DNA of 64,000 nt from Brachycybe producta (GCA_036925085.1 JAUPFP010000065.1:717032-781031), one strand, 5' to 3'. Positions 12,148 through 22,799 are shown, counted from the first letter of the stretch. Translations and numbers: made by a program. The notes: generated from the sequence alone by a model not told the origin.

Positions 12148-12585
12148 TCACTGTCACCCGTGCAGGAAACTGCACGCACAGTGAGAACCAGAGAATAACC
12201 CACGGTTCAATTACCGACCAGGACAGCCGTCCTTCTAACCGAAGGACATCTATCCCGTGGGCGATCTCGATGAGTTCCTGCTCAGAGAGCCCGGCAAAGT
12301 AGGCCCGTGCCGCCTGAGCAGGCGGCACGGCGCCATACTCATTGAGATCACCTTCTACCTCACCGCCAACTTCTAACGATGATTCCCCGGGAAGAACGTC
12401 CGCAGCGCATCTCCACACCGTGACATATTCCTTCAAAAGAGGTTGGCCCTCGGGAACATCGTCCCCGATGCTTCCCTTCAAGGAAACCTCGTCCACGCTT
12501 CCGCTTCATACTCCTGTTGCCAAGGTATGCCGCCTTCCGCCCCCGCGAGAGGACGGTAGACTATGCGGTTGCGCAACTCCAACCC

Positions 12586-12635
12586 CGCGTCCGTATCGAT
12601 TTCCCGACCCCGCGTCCGTATCGATTTCCCGACCC
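12586..12635. repeat. Exact 25-bp tandem duplication in gag of element A
   Basis: Two perfect adjacent copies of a 25-bp unit starting CGCGTCCGTATCG, at 12,586-12,610 and 12,611-12,635. The unit length is not a multiple of three, so it frameshifts gag just after its start. Confidence 0.92.
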
Positions 12636-12689
12636 TCCGTCCGTAATTTCGGGATTTGCTCCATAATTCACTGCACATCCACGGTCACA

Positions 12690-13136
12690 TCCAAAACCAC
12701 CAGACAACGGGTTTCCACCATCGGAAACAGGAAATTCACGGACAAAAGTCCGTAAAACACCGTACCGACCAGATGGAACCGTCCGAAACCGTGGTATCAC
12801 GGACCAAAGTCCATGTCCCACGGTGTACTTCACGGTAAATTACCTTTTACCCCTTTCGACCGTAATACCACAGACAAAAGTTCGCACCCCACGGTGTACT
12901 TGTGGTAAAACCTTTTACCACTTTCTACCGTGGTACCATGGACAAAAGTCCGCACCCCACGGTATACTAGCAGTAAAAACCTTATACACCACTTAATGCC
13001 ACAGTACAACAGACCGAAGTCCGTACCCGACAATAAATAAGCGGTAAAACAAGGTCGACAGTGTTTTCTGCTGTTGTTCCAGTAGCGTACTCGCACTGTA
13101 CGGTGATTTGACCGCTGAAACGGTCAGGCAGGGTAC
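12690..13136 (-). promoter_or_regulatory. Leader hairpin array of element A
   Basis: Between the primer site and gag lie five short inverted repeats of the form ACGGAC-N4-GTCCGT (some with one or two substitutions), at 12,738-12,753, 12,799-12,814, 12,870-12,885, 12,938-12,953 and 13,009-13,024. Spacing is 61, 71, 68 and 71 bp. Each lies in a degenerate unit rich in ACCGTG and CACGGT. The same design is present in the leaders of B and F. Confidence 0.8.
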
Positions 13137-13157
13137 ATGTACCCAGCGCCTATACCA
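13137..13157 (-). promoter_or_regulatory. Primer binding site of element A
   Basis: Two bases after the 5' LTR on the minus strand the sequence reads TGGTATAGGCGCTGGGTAC. The better preserved copy in F reads TGGTGGAGGCGCCGGGTAC, which resembles the complement of the 3' end of tRNA-Ala (acceptor plus T arm). Primer identity is inferred. Confidence 0.6.
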
Positions 13158-13159
13158 AT

Positions 13160-13843
13160 TGTAATGTCCCGACTCGACCGTCACAACACACGGGCAAATT
13201 AAAACAAACTTACCCGCTTCCAGACTCCGGTTACAAAGATAGGACCACACCCGTAACCGCCTCTCCCGGTTAACCCTGGGTAAGGTCAGCTCCAATGGAG
13301 TCTCCTTCTGACGGACACGACGGTAACACATTGCCACAAAGAGAATATCGCAGTAGAACTCCGGTTCCACTGCGAGCCGGCACGAGTACCGGCCGAAAGC
13401 CCACCCTCCCCGCGATACTCCCCAAATGATCGAAACAAGACCCACAATTAAAAGGCAATAACGAGATATTTACACAACTGGCTGGTCAATCCTTGACCAG
13501 CCAAGCCCCCATAAATATACACCGGCCTCAAGGCAAACAAAAGATAACGAAGCAACTGGAGGCTGGCCTGGCCTCCACCATTGATGTTTTCAGTCTTCCT
13601 GCCCACAACACACTGCCCAGACTTAATGGCTGACCAGGCCATATAAGACCTCCAGGCCACTCCACCTGGAGGGAATAGTGGTCACTTCTGACCTCTCACC
13701 CATTAAACTCAATGGCGAGAGGTCTGTCTGCTGGCACCAAAATGGCGTCCGTCCCAAAAGCCTACTGCAGCTGTCAGACAGACCTCCATAGGGAGTTTGT
13801 CTGCTCAATCAAAAAAATTGATTGAGCAAACCAGGTTGCCACA
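13160..13843 (-). repeat. 5' LTR of element A (type I LTR, 684 bp)
   Basis: Matches the 3' LTR at 681-1,414 but lacks about 50 bp around 13,440 that would include the AT-rich poly(A) region. On the minus strand it starts TGTGGCAACC and ends TCGGGACATTACA. CAAT follows outside at 13,844-13,847. Confidence 0.92.
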
Positions 13844-13847
13844 CAAT

Positions 13848-14345
13848 AATAAGTTAGATTAGTCATTTCAAAAATATTTGGGTTTGTTATGCTGTTTTAC
13901 CACCTCAAAGAGTACCTTACTTTCGTAGCTCTAGGAGTGAAGCGCCACCGGAAACTACACACTCTAGAATCGTGAAAATTAACCAGTATACACATCTTTA
14001 GATAGGCTTCTTCATAGGTTACATTAGAAATTCCAATTTTCTTCCGTTTACCTCATTTTTGTGAACAATCATGAAATTTCAACAAAACCCGTGAACATAA
14101 AAGTTGGCAGCCAGGATTAACCAGGATTAATCCATGTGGGTTATGGTAAAGGTCACCTTTGATCTCACAATTTACATTGGTAGCAAAATTCGTTCCTTGG
14201 CAAAGAAGTGAGAGGTGCTTGGTTCAAGTCCTGCCTCGGGTATTTATGGATTAGTTTTTTCAACGCAAGGCAGGCTTATACTAGGATCAAGAAAAGTATT
14301 TACTCAAAATGCATATCGTGAAATGTTCTTAATCTAAGATATTAT
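13848..14345. other. Spacer with a possible tRNA-derived SINE fragment, no gene
   Basis: No coding evidence. A perfect Pol III B-box, GGTTCAAGTCC, lies at 14,221-14,231, and a weak A-box-like TGGTAGCAAAA lies about 40 bp upstream. This could be a worn tRNA-derived SINE or chance. Confidence 0.35.
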
Positions 14346-15420
14346 TCCAGGCCTCACCGGCCCGGTAAGTCTTCGGACTCAGGTGCGTCCTGCTCAAAGC
14401 ATGGTAAACCTTCTCACAAGAAAAAGAAAAATTCCCGAAATGAGAACGGAGGTCCACAGCCTTCCGTCCAAGGGTCCCAGAGAACTGGTGGCAGAAGGGT
14501 TGGAGTGAATGAGGAGTCCCGACAGGTGGTTAGCATGTCGGCCGGGAACCAACCGGACCATATCCATCAAGTGATGACGGCAAGGACGGATGGCAGGTCC
14601 ATGCAAGAGGTTGTTCTAGGCAAGCCTCCATCCTCCCCACAGGTGGGCGTGGTACCAAAGGGCGGGGCAGCCCGGCGGGGACAAGTAATGCTCCCACCAA
14701 ATGTGGTCCCGTGCTTTCCGTAGAAAGGATACCCTTCTCTCCGAATTCTGACAATGGGGTTTTTGAACATCTAAGACCGGAAGAAAGATCCATGTCTCCC
14801 CAGCCTGAGGGCAAGGGTTGACGCTTCAAAGCCAGTCCTCCATATTCAGGAGAGGTCACTTCTGAATAACTGACTTGTCTGTGGCAAGACCAGCCGGGAA
14901 TGGAGGGGATCCAATACCATGGGTATTACCGTTTGGGAGAGCCACTCCCGGTACCATGGACGCCATCGTTGCCATCGTTTAGCATGCGCTATGTGCTTGC
15001 TTTCGGCAGCAGACTATCCGGTTTTGTTGGTCATGAACCGGGTAAGGAGGAGCTTTGCTATTTTGGACATGGTGGGCACAGGAGCTGGGTTAGTATGGCT
15101 AGTCCAGCTAGCATCACCATACATCCAGCACCTCCTTGGATGCGACTTGGAAGAGATGGTTGGGGAATTTGTGACCCAACCACTACGAGGTGTCTGATCC
15201 CACAGCCGCCCTCGTAGATGTTCTGACAAGTCGGATCCTTCTTACGGGTCTGCAGCTTGCCGATCTTGCCATTGATGCATTTCAACAGCAGGAGGAGGCA
15301 AGACTCAGGGGGTCTGATTTCAACATAGGAGTAGGGTGGCGTAACACCCGGATGTGCCTGTGGTAGGTATGTCGGAATGGATGGGCACTCCGGTGATTCC
15401 ACCGCCGACAGAGTCAGACT
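14346..15420 (+). pseudogene. ORF3 C-terminal remnant of element C
   Basis: A plus-strand fragment of the family's third ORF. It holds the lysine/serine-rich linker (near 14,410), QVGVVPKGGAA-like text, the conserved C-terminal domain (QPGMEGIQYHGYYRLGEPLP near 14,900; VLAFGS near 15,000; LLGCDLEEMVGEFVTQ near 15,140) and the terminal GWRNTRMC block (near 15,340). Several frameshifts are present. It begins abruptly near 14,346 with no upstream element sequence, so C is 5'-truncated. Confidence 0.75.
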
Positions 15421-15480
15421 AAAACTGTGTGGGGGTCACATGATCAATCCTTGCTGGCTCGACTGACCTGATCAAGACCG

Positions 15481-16198
15481 GATCACGACCCAGTCTTGCT
15501 CCTTTAATTAGGAGGCGCAAGACTGAATCCTGATGTTGCCTGCTAGGCTGCTATAGTAGGCAGCCCGGCAGACAACATGAACTCCAGGTTGGGTCACTGT
15601 CAATCCCCACGTTGAGCAGCCTGGGGTACTTAATGGCAAAACAGCCATTAAGGAGGGACAGTGTAGTGAGACCCTGGGTAGTGAGAGAACAGATGTTGGA
15701 TGTGCTGTGCTCTTCATTAATGGAGTCCAAGATGGCCACCATTGAAATCATCTCTTTGTTCTTTGTGTTGCTGTTTTTGGGTTTTCTCTGCTGAACTTGT
15801 TGTTCAGCAAATATTTTTATAATTTGCATTAATCACTGAGTGTTTTAATAAATCTTTATAGTTTTAAACTACACTGGTCACGTGTCCATTATCGGGGAAG
15901 TTACCACGAGGAGGGTCGGGGCTCCGGTGTGGGGTAACAACGGTCATCCACCGTCCTATTTTGTCGTTCAGCCGGTACTTCGCTTCAGATTCCCGTTCAC
16001 CGTGGGTTCTTCGTCGGTTAAGCAGAAAGTCATCGTCGACTTGCGGCGAGGATGCTACCATCGCTCCGTTGCTACCCGGGGACACTGAAAGCAAGTGGGC
16101 AGCTAAGGCTGTGATCCCGGCCCCTAACCGAGTCAGGATCAGGTAAGATGGGGCAGTTTTACCGGGTGTATTGCAGCAAGCCCAGTCGGGTTGTTACA
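15481..16198 (+). repeat. 3' LTR of element C (type II LTR)
   Basis: Begins with a degraded version of TGTGACGACCC and ends CAGTCGGGTTGTTACA. Near its start GTCTTGC pairs with GCAAGAC, the same hairpin position as in other LTRs but with different bases. It follows the ORF3 remnant in the right order and orientation for a 3' LTR. Confidence 0.8.
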
Positions 16199-16209
16199 AC
16201 ATGTAGAAG

Positions 16210-17200
16210 AGTGACTCGTTCCCCTTCTTGATGAACAAATTGCACATAGAATTTCATCCACCATCACGTAATGCTTCCGCAGAGCAGATTCTGGTTTGCT
16301 TTCGATCGCTTTGATGATTTTCAACAAATGCTGATCTTCCTGTTGCTCTGAGACCCAATCCCATTTCTGGATCCCGAAAAAGGCATTGTCACTCAGATCT
16401 CAGGAGTTGGTTGTAACTCCCATTTCCGTGGCACATCCACCGGCTGTCTTGATATGCAGTAAACTTTCCGCATGTGGGCAATGAGAGCTCTCCCACTGTG
16501 ATTCCCACCTGTTCAGTGGTTGGGTTGAGCCCCTCTATTTGTAAATCACACCTGTCCTGCCCCTGCATTATGCCTGGGGCCACAAATACACCCTTCCAGG
16601 TCTTGTACCTCCCATCAGATATGACAGTGAAAACATCTTCTGCCCTTAACAGGCTTAGAGCCTCTATCTTGATAGTTCCTATTTGGCCAGAGGCCAGTAA
16701 TATTACTTCCGTTGATCAAAGAGCTTGTGTATCAAGGATGTCGTAGAGGCTTTTTATGACAAACTTTTCTGCAGCGTGCTTTCCTTTCTCAGGACTCAAA
16801 AAATTCTAGTCTTTATCTTTGCTAGCACTTTTGAGGTAGCTGTTCACCCATTGCTTATATATGCGTTCATTAATCATGGATTTCCCAAAGTAGATCTTAT
16901 TGGATCCCATCTCCACGATCAAGTGTAGAGCCTTTCATAAGTCACATCCAAGGAAAGCCTCTTTTGAATCGGATGAGGATGAAGCAAGCTTGAACTGACT
17001 TCCTTTCCACCTTGACTGTGGCTATAATCTGCCCCATGACATCCACCCGGCTACCTCCCACGACTCCAACCGTGGCAGTGGTGGAGACCGGTTCAACAGG
17101 CCAGTTCATTTTTGTTTACTAAGGATTCGGACAGCACACTGGTGAATGCTCCGGAATCCACCAGTGCGCCGGACTGTTTTCTGGTTAATCACCAGTTATT
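16210..17200 (-). pseudogene. pol: Protease and linker remnant of gypsy-lineage element G
   Basis: On the minus strand near 17,110-17,170 the frame reads ALVDSGAFTSVLSESLV, an aspartic protease DSG motif. Downstream, about 16,390-16,740 codes a linker (TWKGVFVAPGIMQGQDRCDL and NPTTEQVGITVGELSLP). It is placed like the post-protease linker in elements A and B but is unrelated in detail. The remnant stops at the edge of LTR C. RT and integrase are absent. Confidence 0.6.
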
Positions 17201-17589
17201 CTTCTGAATCATCCTCGGTGTCGTTATGTCCCAATTTCTTTCGGAAGACACTGCTCAGCGATGTACTTCCATATCTCACTCATGACTTTTCGGCAGCATG
17301 CTCTGCCCTTGGTAGAATCTTTTCCTGGTTTTCGCATGGCAGGGCAGTGCGTTTGAGTTGTTGAAGCCTCCATGTAGGTTTCCCTGCAACTGTTAGCATA
17401 GCAATGCTCTTTATATCATTGCAGCATTTCATACCAAGTCACTGAATCGTCCTTGGTCCATTTTTCTAACATTTTGACAGCTTCGATGGTTGCGATAGTT
17501 CCAGGGGTAGTTTCCTCTCCAGAACTTCCAGAAGTGGCCTCATCCTCGTTAGTAGTTAGTTGATAAAACTCAGGTGATAACTCAACTCA

Positions 17590-18830
17590 GACTCCAACAC
17601 ATCTAGTTTAAATCTGAAGTAAGACTACTAAGAGGCACAGAGCTGATCCAGTCCTCCAAGTAAATCACAGTTGGGACTGTTTCGAGAAAAATGCCCCATC
17701 TGATGGCAGTGATAACACATGGCCATCTCTTTGTTTACCCCTCCTCGATTCGGAATATTCCCCTTGCGATCATTTCTTGGGGTGACCCCAGCCCCACGTC
17801 CCCGACTGAGCAGATCCCATCCGGTCAGGAAATGTGGCCGGAGCAACTGATGCATTCGTGGAGTTGCTTGGTCAACTGCTGCTGTTTGTAGGGTTGTTGG
17901 GTGGACTGCTGCTGCTGGCAGAATTATTGGGCCGGCTGCTGTTGGTAGGTTGTGAGCCAGTGTTCAAAGTTGCTCTGGTTCGAGTTGCGATGTAAACCCG
18001 AAGTTCTCTCTACATCCTCATCTTCCTCCCTCCTCAGGTTCTATTTTCCTGACAGGTAGAGTACATTTGATGTTCACAGCATAATTATGAATGCTCTGAG
18101 GTTGGATCCTGAAGCAGCCTCCACTGCTCGGCTCATGATAGGATGGAGTTTCTTGCAGCTGCCCGATTCTCAAATTGTCAGACATATCGGGATAGTTTTC
18201 CCGACACCTTGAGAAATTTGCGGATGAAGTTGGGCATAGGTTCCCCTTCCTCCTGCTTCAGTTTGCTGAGGTCATGACTAAGAAGTAAATTTTCACTTGG
18301 ATGACCGAACTCCAACATTTTGTCCTTTAAGCTCCACCAGTCCATACCGGGATTCCGAGGTCGAGTTCATAACAACCAGCCCCAGGCATCGTCCTTTACA
18401 CATGTAGTTATGTAGTAATAGTGATGGTCCGGTGACCATTCATGGAGCGCAACGATTGCCTCAATTTTTTCCAGAAGTCATTATTTGTCCTTTTCCGTTA
18501 AATGGCTTCAGGTGGTCCAGAGGGTGGCGATGTCTGTAACGCTTGTTCAGCTTTTCTACTGAGCTCTGAGGTTATACAGATATTTGATGACCCCAGTTCG
18601 CATGTTCCTAGCACCTGAGTTTTCCTCGGACCCCCGGTGGTATACGGCGTTTTCCACTGTCTCCTTAGAGTGGGCCAGTATCTGCTGGAACTGCGCATTC
18701 ATAAATGGTTGTGCATAAGGTTGGTACGATGACCCAACCAGTTGGTGAGTCGGATTAAGCCCCACTTCACCTGGCCTTACCCCTCCCCACGACTGATAAC
18801 GGATCCTGTCATTGTTCATGGGCACAGACT
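17590..18830 (-). pseudogene. gag: Gag remnant of element G
   Basis: A degraded zinc knuckle CYHCHQMGHFSRNSPNC lies near 17,680-17,730; the third Cys appears to be replaced by Ser. Upstream, near 18,200-18,330, is a capsid-like stretch (KDKMLEFGHPSENLLLSHD and KLKQEEGEPMPNF). The N-terminal part is open from 18,825 to about 18,500 (MPMNNDRIRYQSWGG). It is a different lineage from elements A-F. Confidence 0.6.
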
Positions 18831-18984
18831 TAGACAGAATCGTTGAGTACTGTTGCTAGATGGATGACATCATGTGCTCCCATTGGATTTGTTGCATGCG
18901 TGAGTGTAGTCATGTGTGCTGGGGCAGCATGTAGTGAGGTACAGTGGTCTGATTGTCTCACCAAATTTCAGGTTGTCAGTGAAG

Positions 18985-19410
18985 AAACAAAATTTGAATA
19001 TCCCTCTGACATTGGCCACATAGTCTATTGTGTAGGTAAAGGGAAAAAGTCTGGATGTCCCTCTGACATCAGCCACATGGTCGGTTGTAGGGGAACAAAG
19101 TTTGGATGTCCCTCTAACAATGGCTGTTTTGTTGGTTGTATGGAAACCAAGTTTGGATGCCCCTCTGACATTGGCCACACAGTTGGCTGTGTGGGTGAAG
19201 GGACAAAGTTTGGATGTCCCTCTGACATTGGCCACTTGGTTGATTATAAAGGGACAAAGTTTGGATGTCCCTCTGACATTGGCCACTTGGTTGATTGTAA
19301 AGGAACAAAGTTTGGATGTCCCTCACACATTGGTCATATGGTTGGTTGTGTGTAGAGGCAAAGTTCAGATGTCCCTTGGACATTGGCCATGCAGTTGGCT
19401 GTGTGGATTG
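18985..19410. repeat. Minisatellite, 8 units of 51-57 bp
   Basis: Eight tandem units around the core AAAGTTTGGATGTCCCTCTG, ending at about 19,410. The two central units are almost identical. Most unit lengths are multiples of three, so both strands stay open; on the plus strand a 17-residue repeat around TKFGCPSDIGHLVDCKG results. It lies where the start of element G's gag or leader would be. Confidence 0.88.
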
Positions 19411-19429
19411 AATAGTCATGTACTGTGAT

Positions 19430-19990
19430 GTGGCGGCAGTCATTAAATTTCAATTTTCCACCAAATTTATTCAGCTGTTTGAATAGGCTGAGTCATAGTA
19501 TGGGTAGTCATAGTGGTAGACAGATTCAAGTTTTCCCGCCAATGCTATTTGGTTTTTCCGCCAAATTTGTCCCATTGAATTCTGTGTTGTTTGTATCATA
19601 TGCATTTGCATAGGATTCAATACAGTTTGAGTTTCCCCCTATAATTCACAAGCTGTTTGAATGGGTGTGGCCACCACGTCTGAATTTCCCTGCCATGTTT
19701 GTTGCATGGCTTGAGTAGGCACAGAATAGGAACTCAGATTCAAATTTTCCCGCCCAATTTGTCGGGTGTTTTGAATCGGCAATGAATGAAAATGTAAATT
19801 CAAACTTTCCCACCATACATTGTGTAAGAGTTGGCAATCACCATAGCTGCAGATGCCGCAAGAGGGACACTCACCCCCCTGCCTCCGTCGTTGCAATGAG
19901 TGCTTCAGAGTGAGTTCTCTCTTGTAAACTGCCCCCAGACTCCCCCCTCCGGGAAACGAGAAGGCGTACAAGTCCCCGGTTGACCGGGAG
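19430..19990 (-). other. Degenerate repeats upstream of element G gag
   Basis: Imperfect repeats of TTCAAATTTTCCCGCCAA occur near 19,450, 19,530, 19,560, 19,690, 19,740 and 19,800. A 110-residue minus-strand frame (19,639-19,971, starting MYAFSFPGGGSLG) covers part of them. It could be leader or gag N-terminus of element G; I recognise no domain. Confidence 0.35.
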
Positions 19991-20764
19991 ATGGTAATGT
20001 TGGCCCGCTAGTTGTGTACATTTTTTCAGTCGGTGTTCTCAACCCTGGTGTTCGTAACCGCCGTATCCGTGATGTTGTTCAAGGAAAATAAAGAATAAGA
20101 GGCTTAATGTGGAATACACAGAAAGAGTTTACTTCACAAACAAACAAATGAATAAATTTGACTCTTGAAGCTAGACAAGACAATACGATGACAATATATA
20201 CAATACACTTTAGAAAAGATTAAATAAGATGAGTGGCCCTTCGCATATTTTCGGAACCTGAAAATACTTCGAGAAGTGCTGACAGCTTATAGAGAGCATC
20301 TGCTATAAGAGAAAATACTTGAGAGAAGAACCACGAGATTCAAATGTTGCTCCTTTTATATCCTCGGCCTTGGCCACGACCCCTTCTACGGGGATGCTTC
20401 CAAGGCCGAATGTTCTAGAATATTCGAATATCCCGGAAGTGATGCAGCACTTCCTCCCACGCGAAAGCAGAAGAGAGATGAGCGAAGACGCTCATCTACG
20501 AGTACAGGGTGTATCAAAATGATGAAAACAAATAACCTCTCACGACAAGAATACAGAATAACTGATTCGTCAATATAATAGAGAACTGTGTTCTTACTAT
20601 ACCGTGGTAATGTGTTGTATGCAACATTATGTAATTGAGCCTTTGTGACATTAAATTAAGCAGCTGAGCGGACCATACTGTAGGCAGTTCAAAGGAGAAA
20701 AAGAATAACCTGCGCTGCTTGAACGTACACCTTTTAAAATGTTCTGCCGTTTATCCAATGGGCC
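19991..20764. other. Region without recognisable gene
   Basis: AT-rich with a short inverted repeat ATGAGCG...CGCTCAT near 20,480-20,500. It could include the LTR of element G, but I could not find both ends or a target duplication. Confidence 0.4.
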
Positions 20765-21005
20765 ATACATCCAATCAGCACATCTAGTGGTAGTAGGAAA
20801 GAAGATCGCCCTAATAAATTATCAGACGAAACGTTAACATAGCTCTCTATAGAAAAATTGCTGCACCGGTTAGGTTTTTTTTCGTGTAATCTTGCAAATT
20901 ACTCGCTCAAGTTTGGTGAATTTTTTAAAAAAAAAGACAAAAGTACATAGTTTACATTCTGAACATTGCTGTAAAACCAAAACATTTATAACATAATATC
21001 GAATG

Positions 21006-21756
21006 TGTGGCAACCTGGTCTGCTCCATTTGAAAAATGTTGAAGGAGCAGACGAATTCCCTCTGGTGGTCTGCCTGACAGCTACAGTAGGCTGTTGGGAC
21101 GGACGCCATTTTGGTACCAGCAGACCTCTCACCTTTAAGTCTTAGGTGAGAAGTCAGAAGTGACCTCTGTCCCAGATCCTGTGGCTGACCAGGCCACAGG
21201 ATCTGGGCAGTGTGTTGTAGACAAGAGACCAGGAGAGGCCTGTGGATGGAGGTCAAGAAGACCTCCATTGTCCGGATCATCTCTTTATCTTTTCTTCGTT
21301 TTGCCTTTTGGCCTTTGGCTTTTGTGTATTTATGGTGGCTTGGCTGGTCAGGAGCAACCAGCCAGTTGTGTAAATATTCACTGCCTACTTTTTATTCACT
21401 TAAGTGTAATTAAACACTTATTTCATCACTCGTACTTGTGTTCGTATCTTTTATTGGGGATTTACCGCGGGATGGTGGGTTTCCGGTTTGGGGAAAACAC
21501 CACCGTCCATCTCCGTCTTTTATCGGCCGGTAAATCGTGTCAGCTCGCGGTGAAACCGGCATTCTCTGCGAGGCAGCGTTTTACGTCATGTGTCACCGTT
21601 GGAGAGCTCCGCGTCGGCACTAAGCAAGGGGTTTCACCGTGAGTTGCGATACCGGTGCGGTCCCGTCCCCAAGTCGGAGCTTGGTCACCGGTAAGTGGAG
21701 AAGTTTTGTATTTTTACATTTGTCCTGTATTGTAATGGTCCAGTCGGGACGTTACA
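21006..21756 (+). mobile_element. Solo type I LTR (TSD AATG)
   Basis: Starts TGTGGCAACC and ends CAGTCGGGACGTTACA, 751 bp. AATG is duplicated at 21,002-21,005 and 21,757-21,760. No internal element sequence remains. The hairpin near its start has stem GTCTGCTCC/GGAGCAGAC. It lies in the presumed first intron of the WDR82 gene in antisense orientation. Confidence 0.93.
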
Positions 21757-21964
21757 AATGGAGATTTCGAAATGGCATTAAGTTCTTTTACTGTTTTTTT
21801 CTTAATTACTTGCACAATTATTGTGAAATTTTAAAGAAATAATGATAAAAATAGGTAGTTTTATAATCAATCATTGTTTAATTAAGTATTGTTCCTGTTC
21901 GTTCGTTTTTCATTTGTTATTCAAAAAAGTCACTCCAACTTTTAGATGTAGGGGTACCAGTACA

Positions 21965-22345
21965 TTCAGAACAAAACAGAAAACAAACAAGCAACGAGGA
22001 ATATTAAAAACCAATGCCTGGCTGTGAAACTACGTACTTTTATCTTTAGTTCTTTAAAATTTGACAATAAGTGTGCAAGTAATTTGCAAAAAAATAAGCA
22101 AACGAAGTAAACTCTAACGCTTTATTTTATGTTAAAAGTTTCGGTTTAACAGCAATGTTCAGAACAAAATATCGAAAACAACAACACAATGACGAATATT
22201 TAAAAAATAATGCACGGATGTGAAACTACGAACTTTTGAATTTTTTTTTTTTCAAAAATTCACAACAATTGGGCGAGTAAATTGCGAGAAAACACCAAAA
22301 AAACTTACCGGTGAAGCGATTTTTCCATAGAGTTGAATGTTAAAA
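21965..22345. repeat. Two direct copies of a roughly 190-bp AT-rich unit
   Basis: Starts at about 21,968 and 22,158, each with TTCAGAACAAAA, then GAATATT, then GTGAAACTACG-ACTTTT. The second copy is part of the right arm of the foldback repeat. Confidence 0.7.
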
Positions 22346-22425
22346 GTTCCGTCTGCTAACTTCTTATATGCCAGGCCATCTTTTCGCCTACTGCCACTAG
22401 AGGCGCAGTGGTTAAGGCTCATTAG

Positions 22426-22629
22426 ACAAGCAGTTAGAAATCGGAGAGAACTTCAGTTGGCTCCGCCCTTTTTATGACGACCGGCAACTTCTAATTGGTT
22501 TCTTGTGTGGTTCGACGTTGAAAAGGGCGGAGCATGTGACGTCAGACTACATAACCAATCAATAAGAAGTTGAGTTCGTCATAACAGGGCGGAGCCAACT
22601 GAAGTTCTCCTCAATTTCTAACTGCGTGT
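22426..22629. mobile_element. Foldback MITE with 8-bp target duplication (hAT-like)
   Basis: A 204-bp element that is almost entirely a hairpin, with arms of about 75 bp. Its ends read ACAAGCAGTTAGAAAT and, reverse complemented, ACACGCAGTTAGAAAT. CTCATTAG is duplicated at 22,418-22,425 and 22,630-22,637. Eight-base duplications are typical of hAT and a few other families; there is no transposase here to confirm the family. It sits about 170 bp inside WDR82 intron 1. Confidence 0.85.
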
Positions 22630-22637
22630 CTCATTAG

Positions 22638-22799
22638 TGCCTTGTTCGAATGAGCTCGTAGCAGTGATCATTTATGAAATTATAAGAGTAGATAGACACA
22701 ATCGTATAAAAAAGAGCTCGAGCAGGCCTGGTTATGTTGTTAGCAAATATACAGCAATAGCGTCATAATAATAAATTATTACATGCATTGCTCACTTAC
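22638..22799 (-). other. Start of WDR82 intron 1
   Basis: The donor reads CAT|GTAAGTGAG with its first intron base at 22,799. I see no second WDR82 exon anywhere in 1-22,799, so the intron continues leftward through the repeats or the gene is broken here. Confidence 0.7.

Larger units (their letters stand above)
11160..12664 (-). pseudogene. gag: Gag of element A, broken
   Basis: Start chosen at the ATG at 12,664 because it aligns with the starts in B and F (MEQIPKL versus MELAPKV). Blocks: LIEIAHGIDVLRLEGRL near 12,230, FLRKFEAKARAQRWTDES near 11,890 and KRKLLTAITNQLIGCQA near 11,570. The zinc knuckle is ruined (CYGVPTNEWHLKRDC in place of CxxC-x4-H-x4-C). A 208-bp dispersed repeat (11,940-12,147) replaces about 300 bp, and an exact 25-bp tandem duplication at 12,586-12,635 shifts the frame. 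Confidence 0.85.
681..13843 (-). mobile_element. Element A: complete Ty3/Gypsy-type LTR retrotransposon with third ORF
   Basis: A full-length element on the minus strand. Both LTRs are present, at 13,160-13,843 (5') and 681-1,414 (3'). It is flanked by an identical 4-bp target duplication, CAAT, at 677-680 and 13,844-13,847. In transcription order it holds a primer site, a hairpin-array leader, gag, protease, RT, RNase H, integrase, a Pol extension, a second array and ORF3. Two solo LTRs with their own target duplications sit inside ORF3. Subtracting them leaves about 11.65 kb, large for a gypsy element. All coding regions carry frameshifts or stops, and the protease active site is mutated, so this copy cannot be autonomous. 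Confidence 0.92.
20765..22405. repeat. Foldback repeat with arms at 20,765-20,985 and 22,150-22,405
   Basis: The reverse complement of the left arm matches the right arm over roughly 200 bp with indels. Shared blocks include CAGCAATGTTCAGAA, GAGTAA-TTGC, ACCGGTG-AGC and ACT-CCACTAGA. The loop holds a solo LTR (21,006-21,756) and a partial direct duplication of the right arm (21,965-22,150). This looks like an older foldback or inverted-duplication element later hit by the LTR. Confidence 0.7.

Noticed and set aside
12586..13136. CRISPR-like array suggested by regular 70-bp spacing of hairpins
   Set aside because: The spacers are themselves related repeats, and the sequence is a eukaryotic retroelement leader.
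14180..14245. A functional tRNA gene at the B-box
   Set aside because: No cloverleaf can be formed around GGTTCAAGTCC; at most a SINE remnant.
18870..19443. Cys/His-repeat proteins from the minisatellite as a zinc-finger gene
   Set aside because: Openness on both strands follows from the triplet unit length; no start context, splice sites or known finger spacing.
1..22799. Further WDR82 exons to the left of exon 1
   Set aside because: I looked on the minus strand for WD-repeat continuation text and found none.
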